A DNA stretch of 64,000 bases from Synanceia verrucosa (lineage: Eukaryota > Chordata > Actinopteri > Perciformes > Synanceiidae): assembly GCA_029721515.1 (NCBI GenBank), contig CM056556.1, positions 13,412,098-13,476,097 of the forward strand. The letters run 5' to 3'. Below the pieces are notes generated by a model, which was given only the letters and a program-made list of their open reading frames with translations, had not been told where the DNA came from and did no database searches. Position numbers and translations under genes: made by a program. Shown in pieces: positions 22,749-34,200 of the stretch; position 1 is the first letter of the stretch, and the number at the start of each line of letters is the position of its first letter.

Positions 22749-24880
22749 GTGAGTTTGCGAGCAGCTCTTGTGGATAAAGTATATGCATTATGTCCATTTA
22801 TATGTATATGTACATTGCTGCATAAGAGGTTTTTCTGAGAATTGTTCATGAATATGGACCATTTTGACCATGTTTATGGTTAAGCTATTAGTCATTTAGT
22901 TCAATTAAATTTATCAAGCAAGAGCACCAAATATTCTCTGGTTCCAGCCCAAACGGGAGGATCCTCCTGCTTTTCTAGCAAATTAATTGGGGTTTCGGCT
23001 TTTCTTTGGACAAAATAATCAGTTACAAGACTGATTAACCAATTCACAATTCATAATGAATATATGTTGACAAATTAAATTTTCTGCTTTGAACCTTGAC
23101 TTACCCTGCAGATCTCTCAGCTGTGAAGCCTTATCAATAGTGATATATTTGAATGTGTGGATGTTATATGAGTTAGCATCTCATTCAGGAGCTCCTAGAA
23201 CAAGAGGAGAATTCTTTGACCCTTTGAACTCCATTTCTTGAACTTTTTTTTACACAATGACAGATATGTTGAATATAAGAGAACAGCTTTGATTGTCTGA
23301 ATGTGATTACATATTTCTCTTTTCACCTAAAATGAATGCATCTTGTGGCAAAGATTTGGAGGACTTTTGCTCTAACGACCGTGTATGTTATGCAAAGGCT
23401 GAGTTAAATAAGGCACAAACGCTCTGTGGTTCTCGGGAGCAGAGCATTAAACTGGTGGTTATATTTTCAACCACAAGGTGGCGATAGTCAACCTCTCCAA
23501 AATCCTTGCTCCCTCTGCAGAGCTGTCATCTGACCTACATCTATCTCTACACTGGCAGGCAGGAATGGAAGAGATGAAATATTAAATGGGACTGACCGTA
23601 TAAAATTACTTATTTATTTTTCAGCCCAGTGGAAGAAATGCATTTGCCTCGTAGTTCAATGGCAGTTATAGGGGTTGGCACAATCCCTGCAATCAGTGAA
23701 CATCAGAGCAGTGGGAGGAGAGGCATGCTGAGCTGCAAGAAAGCAGATGGTATTTGCATCTACGACAGATGCCAGACTACTCCCCAGAATACCAGCACAG
23801 ACAGATACACAAATATAGGCCCACAGACAAGACATCAACGTGTACTATTATGACCCCCACTAATGAAGACTGACCACATCACAGCAGCCGCTGTCGTGCC
23901 CACATACCAACGACATGAACAATGCAGGTGATCGTCTCGTGGCTTTCAGGCCATGATGGTCTGCTGGGCTGTAAGTCAATGTGGTTGACATTGAGATAAG
24001 ACCATCGACCTTGCAGATAAACTACGATAAGTTCCCTCTGTACAATTGATGACCTAGAGCAAAGTGATAAATACACATAGTCTTACAGTGCAGGTTTAAA
24101 TGCCACATAAATCAACTGTGTGATTAAAAAATAACATGCTTTCTGTTCCATTTCTTCCATGTCACCATATACATGTTTAAAAATGTCAAAAACAACAGCA
24201 AAATGTGATAACGGAGGCACATCAGGGCACTAGAGAGAGTTAACGTCACTGAAGGCAGAGAAATATCTTATTTTAAGTAGTAATAAAGAAACTACTGTCA
24301 TTGTTTTGTTTTTCAATGAAATAAATATTGTATGCTCTGTGTAATTTATTTTGTTCCAAATTTTCAATAACCCACAAAAGTTCTCAGTAACCTGTTAAAT
24401 ACTTTCATTGTTTGTTCTATAAAACCAACATGACAATGTTTTCCATTTTAATATTCGGCTATCAAGCTGTTGAAGCCATTTTAACAGCCTGCCCAGTTTT
24501 CATGGCTGATGGGTCATAACACTGTTCACTATGGGATTCCCCTGCCACCACAGCAGCACTGTGTCAGCAGCTCAGCTGAGCCTTGTTGTAGAAGCTATAG
24601 TATTGATTGTTTTGAGTTTTTCTCACAGACTTTAAAGCCTGCCAAAGCAAACAGTTGAGCCTTGGAAAATATTGATATGATGTACATATTTATTTAATAT
24701 ATTTTTAAACGTTTCAGACTTTTGTTCAAGGCAGCAAAAGTGCCGTGTGGTGTCTGAAGCATTATTTTTAGTGCTGTATTTCCCACTTGATAGCTCATTA
24801 CAGTGTAATTCCATGTGGGCTAAAAGCAGGATGATATATGACCGAATCAATACATGTCCTCGTCGGTCCATTTGATATCA

Positions 24881-25195
24881 CTCTGGTAATTTCCCGCAGC
24901 TTATTTGGAATCGGTAAATCTACGGAGGGGGGACGTGTCCATCTCAGGACTTCCCCTGCCGTCCGTCACCATGACAACAGCCGTGGATGGTGATGATGGT
25001 GGTGTTTGGGGAGCGGGAGGAGGGACGGGGGGAGCATGCGGAGCTTAGACAGGTGTTGCTGGGGTTTGCGCATCGCCTGTGAGATCGTGAGGCAGGATGG
25101 GAGCTGCCACTCCTCCATAGTTTCTCATGTATTCGGCAATTTTGCTTCTCGTTATACGGAATTCAATTAACCCTGGAAACCGACTGAGCGTCGCC
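24881..25195 (+). promoter_or_regulatory. ano3: ANO3 proximal promoter / 5' UTR
   Basis: This GC-richer block, with purine-rich runs (for example 25015-25035), lies directly before the ANO3 start codon. It includes an RFX X-box-like 14-mer, GTCACCATGACAAC, at 24965-24978 (one mismatch to GTNRCC-NN-RGYAAC). The transcription start is not determinable here. Confidence 0.4.
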
Positions 25196-25241
25196 ATGGT
25201 GCACCACTCTGGCTCCATCCAGTCCTTCAAGCAGCAGAAAG
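25196..25241 (+). CDS. ano3: ANO3 coding exon 1 (MVHHSGSIQSFKQQK)
   Basis: The start codon lies in strong context (gtcgccATGG). Fifteen codons plus one base precede a GTTAGT donor. The peptide is identical, as far as I remember, to the human ANO3 N-terminus, which fixes both the gene identity and the start. The next exon is 10.9 kb downstream. Confidence 0.93.
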
Positions 25242-28200
25242 GTTAGTCGCTGTTGATGTTTTTTTGTCTCAGCTGAGTGTGGTGTGTGTTGACTTTTCTC
25301 CTCTAGTTAAATGCTTTGGGGTGTTAAATGACACTCCGAGCGTCGGACTCCATACTTGCTGCGAGCCTGACGCAGAGTTGGGGTCTTGCATCCTCCTCCT
25401 CCTCCTCCTCCTCCACCACCGCCTGGGATGAAGACTGGCTATGAACCCGCTAGTTTATGTCAAATTGACCCTGGTCACTATGTGCTCAGCAGGCAGCGAG
25501 ATAGATCAAATTAAAGTACACACAAGTATCGCCTTAAGAGTGATTACAGTAATCAGCAAGTGTTTTTATTATTTCAACCATGTTTGTTTTAATAAGGAGG
25601 ATGGTTGCAGTTAATGCTGCATGACCTTTCTTTCCAAACAAGCACTGCAGATCTTTGCAAAGGGAAAGGTTGTTTTAGGATCGTTTTCAGTGATTTGAAC
25701 ACATCCACAGCAGCATAAGCAGTGATTGCATTATATTACGTTTGTGCTTTAAGTAAAGATGCAGACTGTCCCATGAAAATGTGTTCAGGAGAATGCAGAA
25801 TAGTTTGTGCCAAAACTGTTTGTCAAGAATAGCAAATGATAAAATAGATAAGATTTGAGGCTGTTAAAAGTTTCTGTCATTTAATCAACATCTCCAATCA
25901 AGTTATTGAAAAAGTAATATGAGACATGTTGTTGTCCATTTGGCACAGTGTAATGTATCAAATGGTACAGTGAAAGAGAAATAACTGGTCTCCACACATT
26001 GGAGCAAATATTCTCAAATCTATAAATAAATAGTCATGTCCTCTGTCTCCAGGCTGATCACACGGCTGCACCAGTATTGATTTTAAACCCCAAGTAGGGC
26101 TCTTTAATACTTTGTGTTAATTATTTATGCACTGTCTAAATATAGAGGAATGGTGAAGAGACGTCTTGTTTTCATGCTGACACACGGCTCATAAGCAGGG
26201 AGCGATGACCTCTTTTTGTTGAGGTATACTTGAGGAGGATGAAAGAGTTTCCATCCTGTAGCTTTTGGTGAGAGGATGCTGAGCTGAGCAGCTGGAAATC
26301 TCCTGAGCGAGGGACGTCCTGCTGAAGACGGTGGCAGCTTATCTGCTGCAGCTCGTGTCTCTTTGCTGATTTGAAGCGTGAAAACAAACCAGACAAAAAA
26401 TACTTTATTTCTTTCCACTGTGACCTTCATGCACAACATGGACTGAACCACATTATTGTATGGATTGTGTTTCACGTGGCGCTTAGCTTGAATGTTGACA
26501 GATTTAACCACATCCTTGCTTCAGTCCAGCCAACAGGAAACACAACATGATATCAGATTTATGTAAGAATCTGACTACGGCCTGAGGGCCCACTCAATAT
26601 TTCAGTGACTGCTAAGTGCACCATTAAATTGAAGGCAAAGGCAAATGTTGGCTCACTAAGTCCTGCAAAAGCAAAATTCAGAAATGATATTGCACTTCCT
26701 CAAACATCATCAGCAACAAAGCACAGCTTAGAGCTGAATGTAGCTTTATGGTTCTGCACACGGGATGTGAAAAATAGAGCATCGCTTGAGACTAGAGGTT
26801 TTATTGCTTTATTGGTAACTGATAAATCTGAAAATTGTTCCTTAATCAAGTGGAAGCCACAACTAGGAGGTTTATACAGGGGTTCAATCTATCTCCCTGC
26901 TGAGCTTCAAGTGAGAAATCATTTTTGTTGAAGACAGAATGCAGCTAGTTAGGAAATAGACTCATCATCAAGATGTTTTTTTCTTCCTGTCTTGATTAAA
27001 AATATCACTTAGTTGGTAAAAACTTGAGAAAGAAGCTCTGTTTGGACTTTGAGACAAAGTTGACTCATAACCATCTAATATTGCTCTGCAGGATTTGTGT
27101 GAGTTTCAAATAATGTTCTTTTGCGGACAATTCATGATAGTGATAGTAAATTGAATGATTTGGGGTTTGGGACTTTTGTTCAGATATAACAAGACATTCA
27201 ATGAGGTCAGATTGTGCTGTAAGATATTGTGAGGAACTTTGTTCAAAGTTTTCTGGACCAAACAATTAATTGATTGCCAGAGAAAATAATCAATACTCTA
27301 TATGAAGCTCGAATTCAACTGTTTGTGGCTTAGTGATTCTTTCAAGTTAAATAAGATGTGTGTGTGCTGCTTGAGTTGCTGGTTGACGATAGAGTCCTGT
27401 CCTCTGTTCGAGTCTCTCTGTTAGAGAATTTTGGTTGTGTGCATACTGCATCTACAGCAAACGTTAACTGTGTGTGTTCATGCGTAAACCTTTGGTTGCA
27501 CAGTCCTAAGCAGGCCACCTGTCCTCTTATGCAAGCAGGCAGATGGTTTCATAGATAGAGACATTAATTTCAGGGCAGATTTGAGGAGCACAAATAAACA
27601 GTATCATCTGTGATTTAAACAGGCTGCTGTAGAATATTTGGCGGACATCAGTTTTATGGAAGTTGCATGTCTGTCAGGTAGACAAAGAGTTGAGAGAACA
27701 AAGAGGGTGTTTTGTTGTGCATGTCTTGCAGTCACCAGCTTCAACACTTTCACAGTCCTTAAATAGTCAGCGGCTGTTTTGTTGCTAGGTTATAAGAACA
27801 ATACAGGCTGAAGTTCTGCTAAAGTTATTGTACAGTTAATCACGTCTGCAAAAAACACACTGATGCTGGCGATTGTTGGTGGAACTAAAACGTTCTGCTG
27901 TGACCTTTATGCTTGCTAGTATTTACTAAAGACAGTGCAGTCCATTCCCTGATGAGGTGCGTATGCAGGAATACAGCAGAGGCTTTGCAGAAAATCCTGT
28001 GACGTAGTAGAAATCACAAGCAATCAGGGGACATAAGAAGATAGTGTGACATTCAGGGAAGGGGGGAATATAGAGATTGAGAGAAAAGGAAGATGATTAA
28101 TCTGCTCAAATGATGCAGCCTAGAGGTTGTGCCTGAATTGTATAATAAGGTCCTGAACCATTTAAACCAGGAGTAAAACAGTCCCAGCTGCTGGGGTGTG

Positions 28201-31200
28201 TTCACGTTCAGGCTGTCAGCTGGGCTGCATGTCATAGACAGACTACTGCCAAGATTAGCTGTAGCTTATTATTAGCCTACATAAATGGTCAGCTCCTGTA
28301 ATTAGTTGTTTTAATCACATATGCATTCATTAGCTACAGCATATTGTATGCCATCTCTAAGTCAGTGGCTTGTGTCAGTCAGTGATTTACAACATCAGAT
28401 CTGAGTAGATAACCATAATTTATTACCATTAAATGAATAAATCACCAAGCAGACATAAATGTATTTTAGTGGATAAGTTACTGTTGTGGTGAACTGCAAA
28501 TCATATTCGCATTTTATTATTACATCAAGCACTAAAATATTGTCGGAGGAAAGTTAACATTTTGAAGCCATACGTAGCAATGCTTTATCAGATTATTCTG
28601 ATTGAATAAGTTTTCATTTGTAGAATAAATAGAGCTGGCGCAGTCTGTGTCTCCTTTGATGCTCTATAAATAGGTCACAAATGATCTGCGTTAGTGACAC
28701 TTTGTTGTGAAGCAGAATTTCAGAAAGTACTGGTACTTTATTTCTCCCTGTTCAACTGTAAATAGGAAATAACATTAGACTATTCTGGTAAAATCTGAAG
28801 TTGCAAACCTGCAGTCACTGGGTTAGTGGCTCGATAATTATTCTGTTGACACTGTGATGGTTTTCAGCTGGAGCATTAAAATGTCTTTACTTTTTAAAAT
28901 ACTTTTCAATATACAGTGCTTAACAAAATTCTCAGCCCACCTCTCACATTTGTCTCCAATTGTGCAGATGGTCTCTCTCCAGCACAATTTGATTTAATCA
29001 AGAATAACCTAAAACCATTAGCATTAAATATGTCTTTTGATTAAAGAGCTTGCACATACTGATACTGTTAATTTATGGCAGCGGTGGGAAACACCTTACA
29101 CTGGGTGGTGGTCTAATACATTTGTTAAGTACTGTATGTTCAACTCACCCTCTTTTTCTATCAATTAAATGTGCTCATCATTTAATGCACGTGTTTGTTC
29201 AGCAAGAATTATCATTTTACCTCGAGTACTTGTCACCATGTGACATCAGTGAATGTCTTGTCAGAATGTCAGAGTGAATATTCAGTGGCTGCTAATGATA
29301 CCGTTCAAAATTCTCTGTGTGAACTCGGCTCCGTCTCTGTTCTTTGATATGCTGCCAGGCGAAGGATGAAACACACTCTAATTGCTGAGAGAAGGTTTCT
29401 GTAGGAGAAGCTGTTGGCCTTGCCTCAGTCCTGCCTCCCTGAGATAATTTCTATAAATGCACTGCAGCAGTGTTTTGGACCTGCTTCTCTAAGAGTGTGA
29501 GTGTTTTTTTTGCACACTCTGTTATAACAGGAATCCCCTGAAATGCACTTTGTAAGGGCAAAGCAGTAATGTTTGTTGTGATAAAAACATCCTGGAATGT
29601 TCTTCAGTGAAAGTGCCATGGGCTGAACAAGGATGAATTATTGAAGATATGGAATAAGGAAACTTGATGGGACCCAGCCCACTGACCTGTACTCTCTTTT
29701 TGGTACTAAGTTTCCAATCAAGGTGGTGAGGAACAACTAAAAGCAAACTAACTTTTTGGACATTTTTGCTTCATTTTCACAACATTATTTCACTTCTAAT
29801 ACATAACAGCTTGCAATTGATCATGATATCCAAATGACGTTTTTCCTCCAGCTGGTTGAGAGTGGATTGGCCACAGTCCCACAGAGACACATAAGAAGAG
29901 TGTTGAGACACTGTCACTCTTTATAACGGAAATCAAGAGGAACATAACAAGCTCTTAAAAGGAATAAATACAACCACCATTTGTCAATGTTTGTCATGAG
30001 CAGAGACATTTATATACAAGTATAGTGTAACAAAGGTGTATCATACCCACATACATGCATAGAACAACAAAGAAAAAAAAATCCTTTTAATCTCAAATCA
30101 CAAGACCGTCAAGGACAAGCTGCACAGGAGAAATCTAAATCCCAGATCACGACCTCCCCTGAATCTCATCCAGCTCCTCTTCAGATGAGCCCAAGTGGGC
30201 GTTTGTGAGAGTGCACACAGGGATTGTCATTAAGGCCCTGTGTCATGCTGATGCAGAGGTGTTTTCCCCCCTCATCACCTCACAGTGAGCGTCCACTCCC
30301 GGAGCCTCTGATCTGTTTTTTTTTATTATTATTATTATTTAACTCCTCCCCTGCATGCCTTTTCCTTTTGCAGACACTCAGCAACAGCCCACAGACTCCC
30401 ATACCAACTGGCACACACACACACACACACACACACACATGCACATGCAATCCATGCAGACGCACAGGATTAACTTTCTCTTGATAAATCAGCAGTGCAC
30501 AGTGAGATTAAACACAGGGTTTCACATTAGATGAACTGTTATACATTCCTATAGATTTATACAATGCATTGTCTTCAGAAAGTATTGCTCTGACTGGAGG
30601 ACAGAGTTCATTGAGTTTGCCCACATCAGAATATTAAGATAAAGCTTTGGAGCAGGATAATGATTGTCAGATAACTATTATTTTATCCTAATATCCACAT
30701 AAACACAGAAATTTGACCAGTGAGGGGTTTTTTTTGTCTCATCTACACGTGCTCTGAAATTTCCATGGAAGCTATTTTACACAACACCAACTCCATCCAA
30801 TTTGTGAGTCTATTTTAAAATGTGAGAGTCCTTTGGGACCAGTGAGCCTCACTCCTGCAGGCCCATTAGCTTGCTCTGCTCTGATGTATCATCTCAGACA
30901 TGTTAAGCCTTGCCAATGTCTGTTGGGATTATCTAGACTGGCTAGGGTCCAGTAAATGTACCTTTATGATATACACAGCAGCCATTCTCTATGCATCTAT
31001 CAGCATAATGGAGAGAACATTGGCTAGTATATTAAATAATACGTCCATCTCTTGAGTGAAAGCTCACAGCTAGCAGTGATTTACCAGCCAGTCATAAAGC
31101 ATGTTGTTGCTGTGTTTTTGTTGCTGAGTGGAACGAACCACTTTGCTCTCTGGACCATAAACATTTCTGAATTGCCATTGCAGATGTAATTGTCCCAATA

Positions 31201-34200
31201 TGACTCGTTAATGATAGCTTGACAACCTGCAGCTCTGTAATAATTAGAAGTATTGGATTTAATGAAATTCACAAAAAAGTGAGGAAGGGGAATTGAGTGC
31301 TTGTACACTACAAACATAATTAAAGCGCTGGGAAATCAAACTTTGTTGTTAGCCTGAAGACAAATTAACTTTATGACACAAACTAATGGATTCAAGTTTA
31401 CTCATGTGGTGTTTTGTGATGAGTAATCATACTTTTATATTTAAAAGACTTATCATAAATCAGTGTCTGGAATAGAGTGAAATCAGACTGAAAGCAGTGT
31501 TTATTATCATTATGAAGCTTTCAGCTGGAGCAACTTTCATTCAGTATACACTGTATTGCCGAAAGTATTCGCTGACCCATCCAAATAATCAGAATCAGGT
31601 GTTCCAATCACTTCCATGGCCACAGGTGTATAAAATCAAGCACCTAGGCATGCAGACTGCTTTTACAAACATTTGTGAAAGAATGGGTCGCTCTCAGGAG
31701 CTCAGTGAATTCCAGCGTGGAACTGTGATAGGATGCCACCTGTGCAACAAATCCAGTCATGAAATTTTCTCATTCCTAAATATTCCACAGTCAACTGTCA
31801 GCTGTATTATAAGAACGTGGAAGTGTTTGGGAACGACAGCAACTCAGCCACAAAGTGGTAGACCACGTAAACTGACAGAGAGGGGTCAGTGATGGACGAG
31901 TCTGGTTTTGGCGGTTACCAGGAGAATGATACTTGTCGGACTGCATTGTGCCAAGTGTAAAGTTTGGTGGAGGGGGGATTATGGTGTGGGGTTGTTTTTC
32001 AGGAGTTGGGCTTGGCCCCTTAGTTCCAGTGAAAGGAACGCTGAAGGTCCATAAAGACATGGATGACAGGGTCTGGTGTGGATGAACTTGACTGGCCTGC
32101 ACAGAGTCCTGACCTCAACTCGATAGAACACCTTTGGGATGAATTTGCCCCCAGCCCCCCCGCGACCCTATGAGGATAAGCGGTAGATAATGGATGGATG
32201 GATTAGGAATGGGATGTCACTTAAGTTCATATGTGAGTCAAGGCAGGTGAGCGAATACTTTTGGCAATATAGTGTATCTGCATGGCTGCAGAGGAAATAC
32301 AGCTTGAACAGTGGTTCCTCTGGGCCCTTGAGCTCACATCTCTAACTGGTTCCCTTTTCACCCAGCAGCACTGAGAAATCCCCCTGGGATCAATGTCATG
32401 AGAGAGAGAGTTATTGTGCAGCTTGCAGCAGAACAGACCCTCAGGATGCAGAGAGTGAATTATCAATGCAGCTGAATGTTTCAGGAAGGTCACTGAAAGA
32501 ATTCCTCAGCAGTGGTGAAACTAAGTCACGTTCCCATTTGAAAGAGAGTGCCCTCATTTCATGAATGAGTGTGTGGTGCTGCAGAGGTGGAGCTGTTGCC
32601 TGGTGTGAAGGTTGTTATAGCGACCTGCTTCAATTGCTGGATATTCATTGTCATTAATAATGTTAAAGAGTTTCTCTTAACAATTCATCATTACGGTGTT
32701 ATTGACTTACTTATTCAACAACCTACCAGCCCCACAATCACCATATTGCTCTTTTACTGCTCAGATAACCTTGACAGTGACCTCTAATGGTAATAATAAA
32801 GCAATGACATGCTGATGCGAAAGCTACATAATATATGTGTACATTTTGTGGCGCACCATCATGCAGCTTGTCTTGAAGTACTGCGCTGATGTTTTTAATG
32901 CATTCCTCTTTGAAGGACAGGCATTATAACCACTGTAGCCCTTAAAACGACGGACCAGTTGATGACTGAAGGGATTTCTCCCTCCCTTTTTTTCCACTCA
33001 CTCCCTTGTTTTATTTCAAGTATTATGTTGTTTTTCAAGGGTTTGATGTATTTTACAAGATAAAATGAAATATGATGTTATAAAAGTAAGATAACAAATA
33101 GCCTGTTCTTAATTTATTGCTTAGGTATGAATTACTGAAAATGAAAAATATTATCTAGCTACTCTTAGCTACTAAATATCAGTGAGAGTGTTGCATTGAA
33201 ATGGTGTTGCACTTGCTTAAGCTTATTGCTATCAGCTGGTTCCAAGGGTGATTTAGTGTTTTAGTGTTCTTTCTTAAAGTTGGCAGACTCACAAAAGCCA
33301 GACTTTTAAATGTTTTTTTTCTATTATATAGTAAATGTGTCGTCAGAGATAAATTTTAAGACATCACCGAGGTTATTATCCCAAAAGCTCCCTTCAACAA
33401 TAGCGCTGCATTATATTTTGTATTATGTTATGTATTTTATAGATTTTCCCTTTCATGTTTCCCTATCAGTGGCTCATTCATGAGCTGTTTAGCCACCAGC
33501 AGCTGACTATTAATGTCTGAGGATGCAAACCTGAACTGGAAAAAGTTAATTGTTCAGTAACATCAGCCGAAGCGTGGGCTTGTTGAACCTGGTTCACCAT
33601 TTGATGAGTTGCCAGCAACATAGAAGAGGTAATTATCTGATCATAGGCTTGACCATTATGTATTCCATTAAAATCAGTGTTATGGCATCCTGTAGTGTAG
33701 AATTACTATTCTACACTACCGTCGAGCAAGGCTTCGCGAAGCCAGCCTTGCGAGCATGGTGGCACATATTACTATTCCTTTTGGGGGGTTCCACAAGTGT
33801 CTTGTAGTAGGTCCAAAAACACACATAAATGATGAAAAATGATGAAAAACACCAAAAAATCCCAAAAAAATCCACCCCAAAATCCTAAAAAGCAACGCGC
33901 TTATTAGTATTCAGGACGAGGGTTTATTTTTTTCTTCTTCTTCTTCTTATAGACGCATTTTCAGCAATTAATGCGGCCCGAACCGTAAGGTGCACCCAGG
34001 CATGACATATATCAAAACGTGCGTCTCGATCGTGCCACGGCTGCTATTACTTTTCTCCGTGAAAACCATTACCATGGTGATGCTAGAAAAAAGTCCCATA
34101 GGAATGAATGGGGTCAGATTTCAAACTTTTTTCTTCATCGAACAAACAGTCACAGCTCCCTCATGCTTTCACCTAGAAACTCCATTCAACTTGCAAAACG

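Larger units (their letters stand above)
18601..24880. other. SVIP-ANO3 intergenic spacer
   Basis: Apart from the two candidate exons listed separately, no gene is recognised. The stretch is AT-rich, with an oligo-T run at about 20382-20401. I see no full-length transposon. Confidence 0.5.

Noticed and set aside
26125..26511. 128-codon minus-strand open frame in ANO3 intron 1
   Set aside because: No start context, splice partners or family motif; codon usage looks random.
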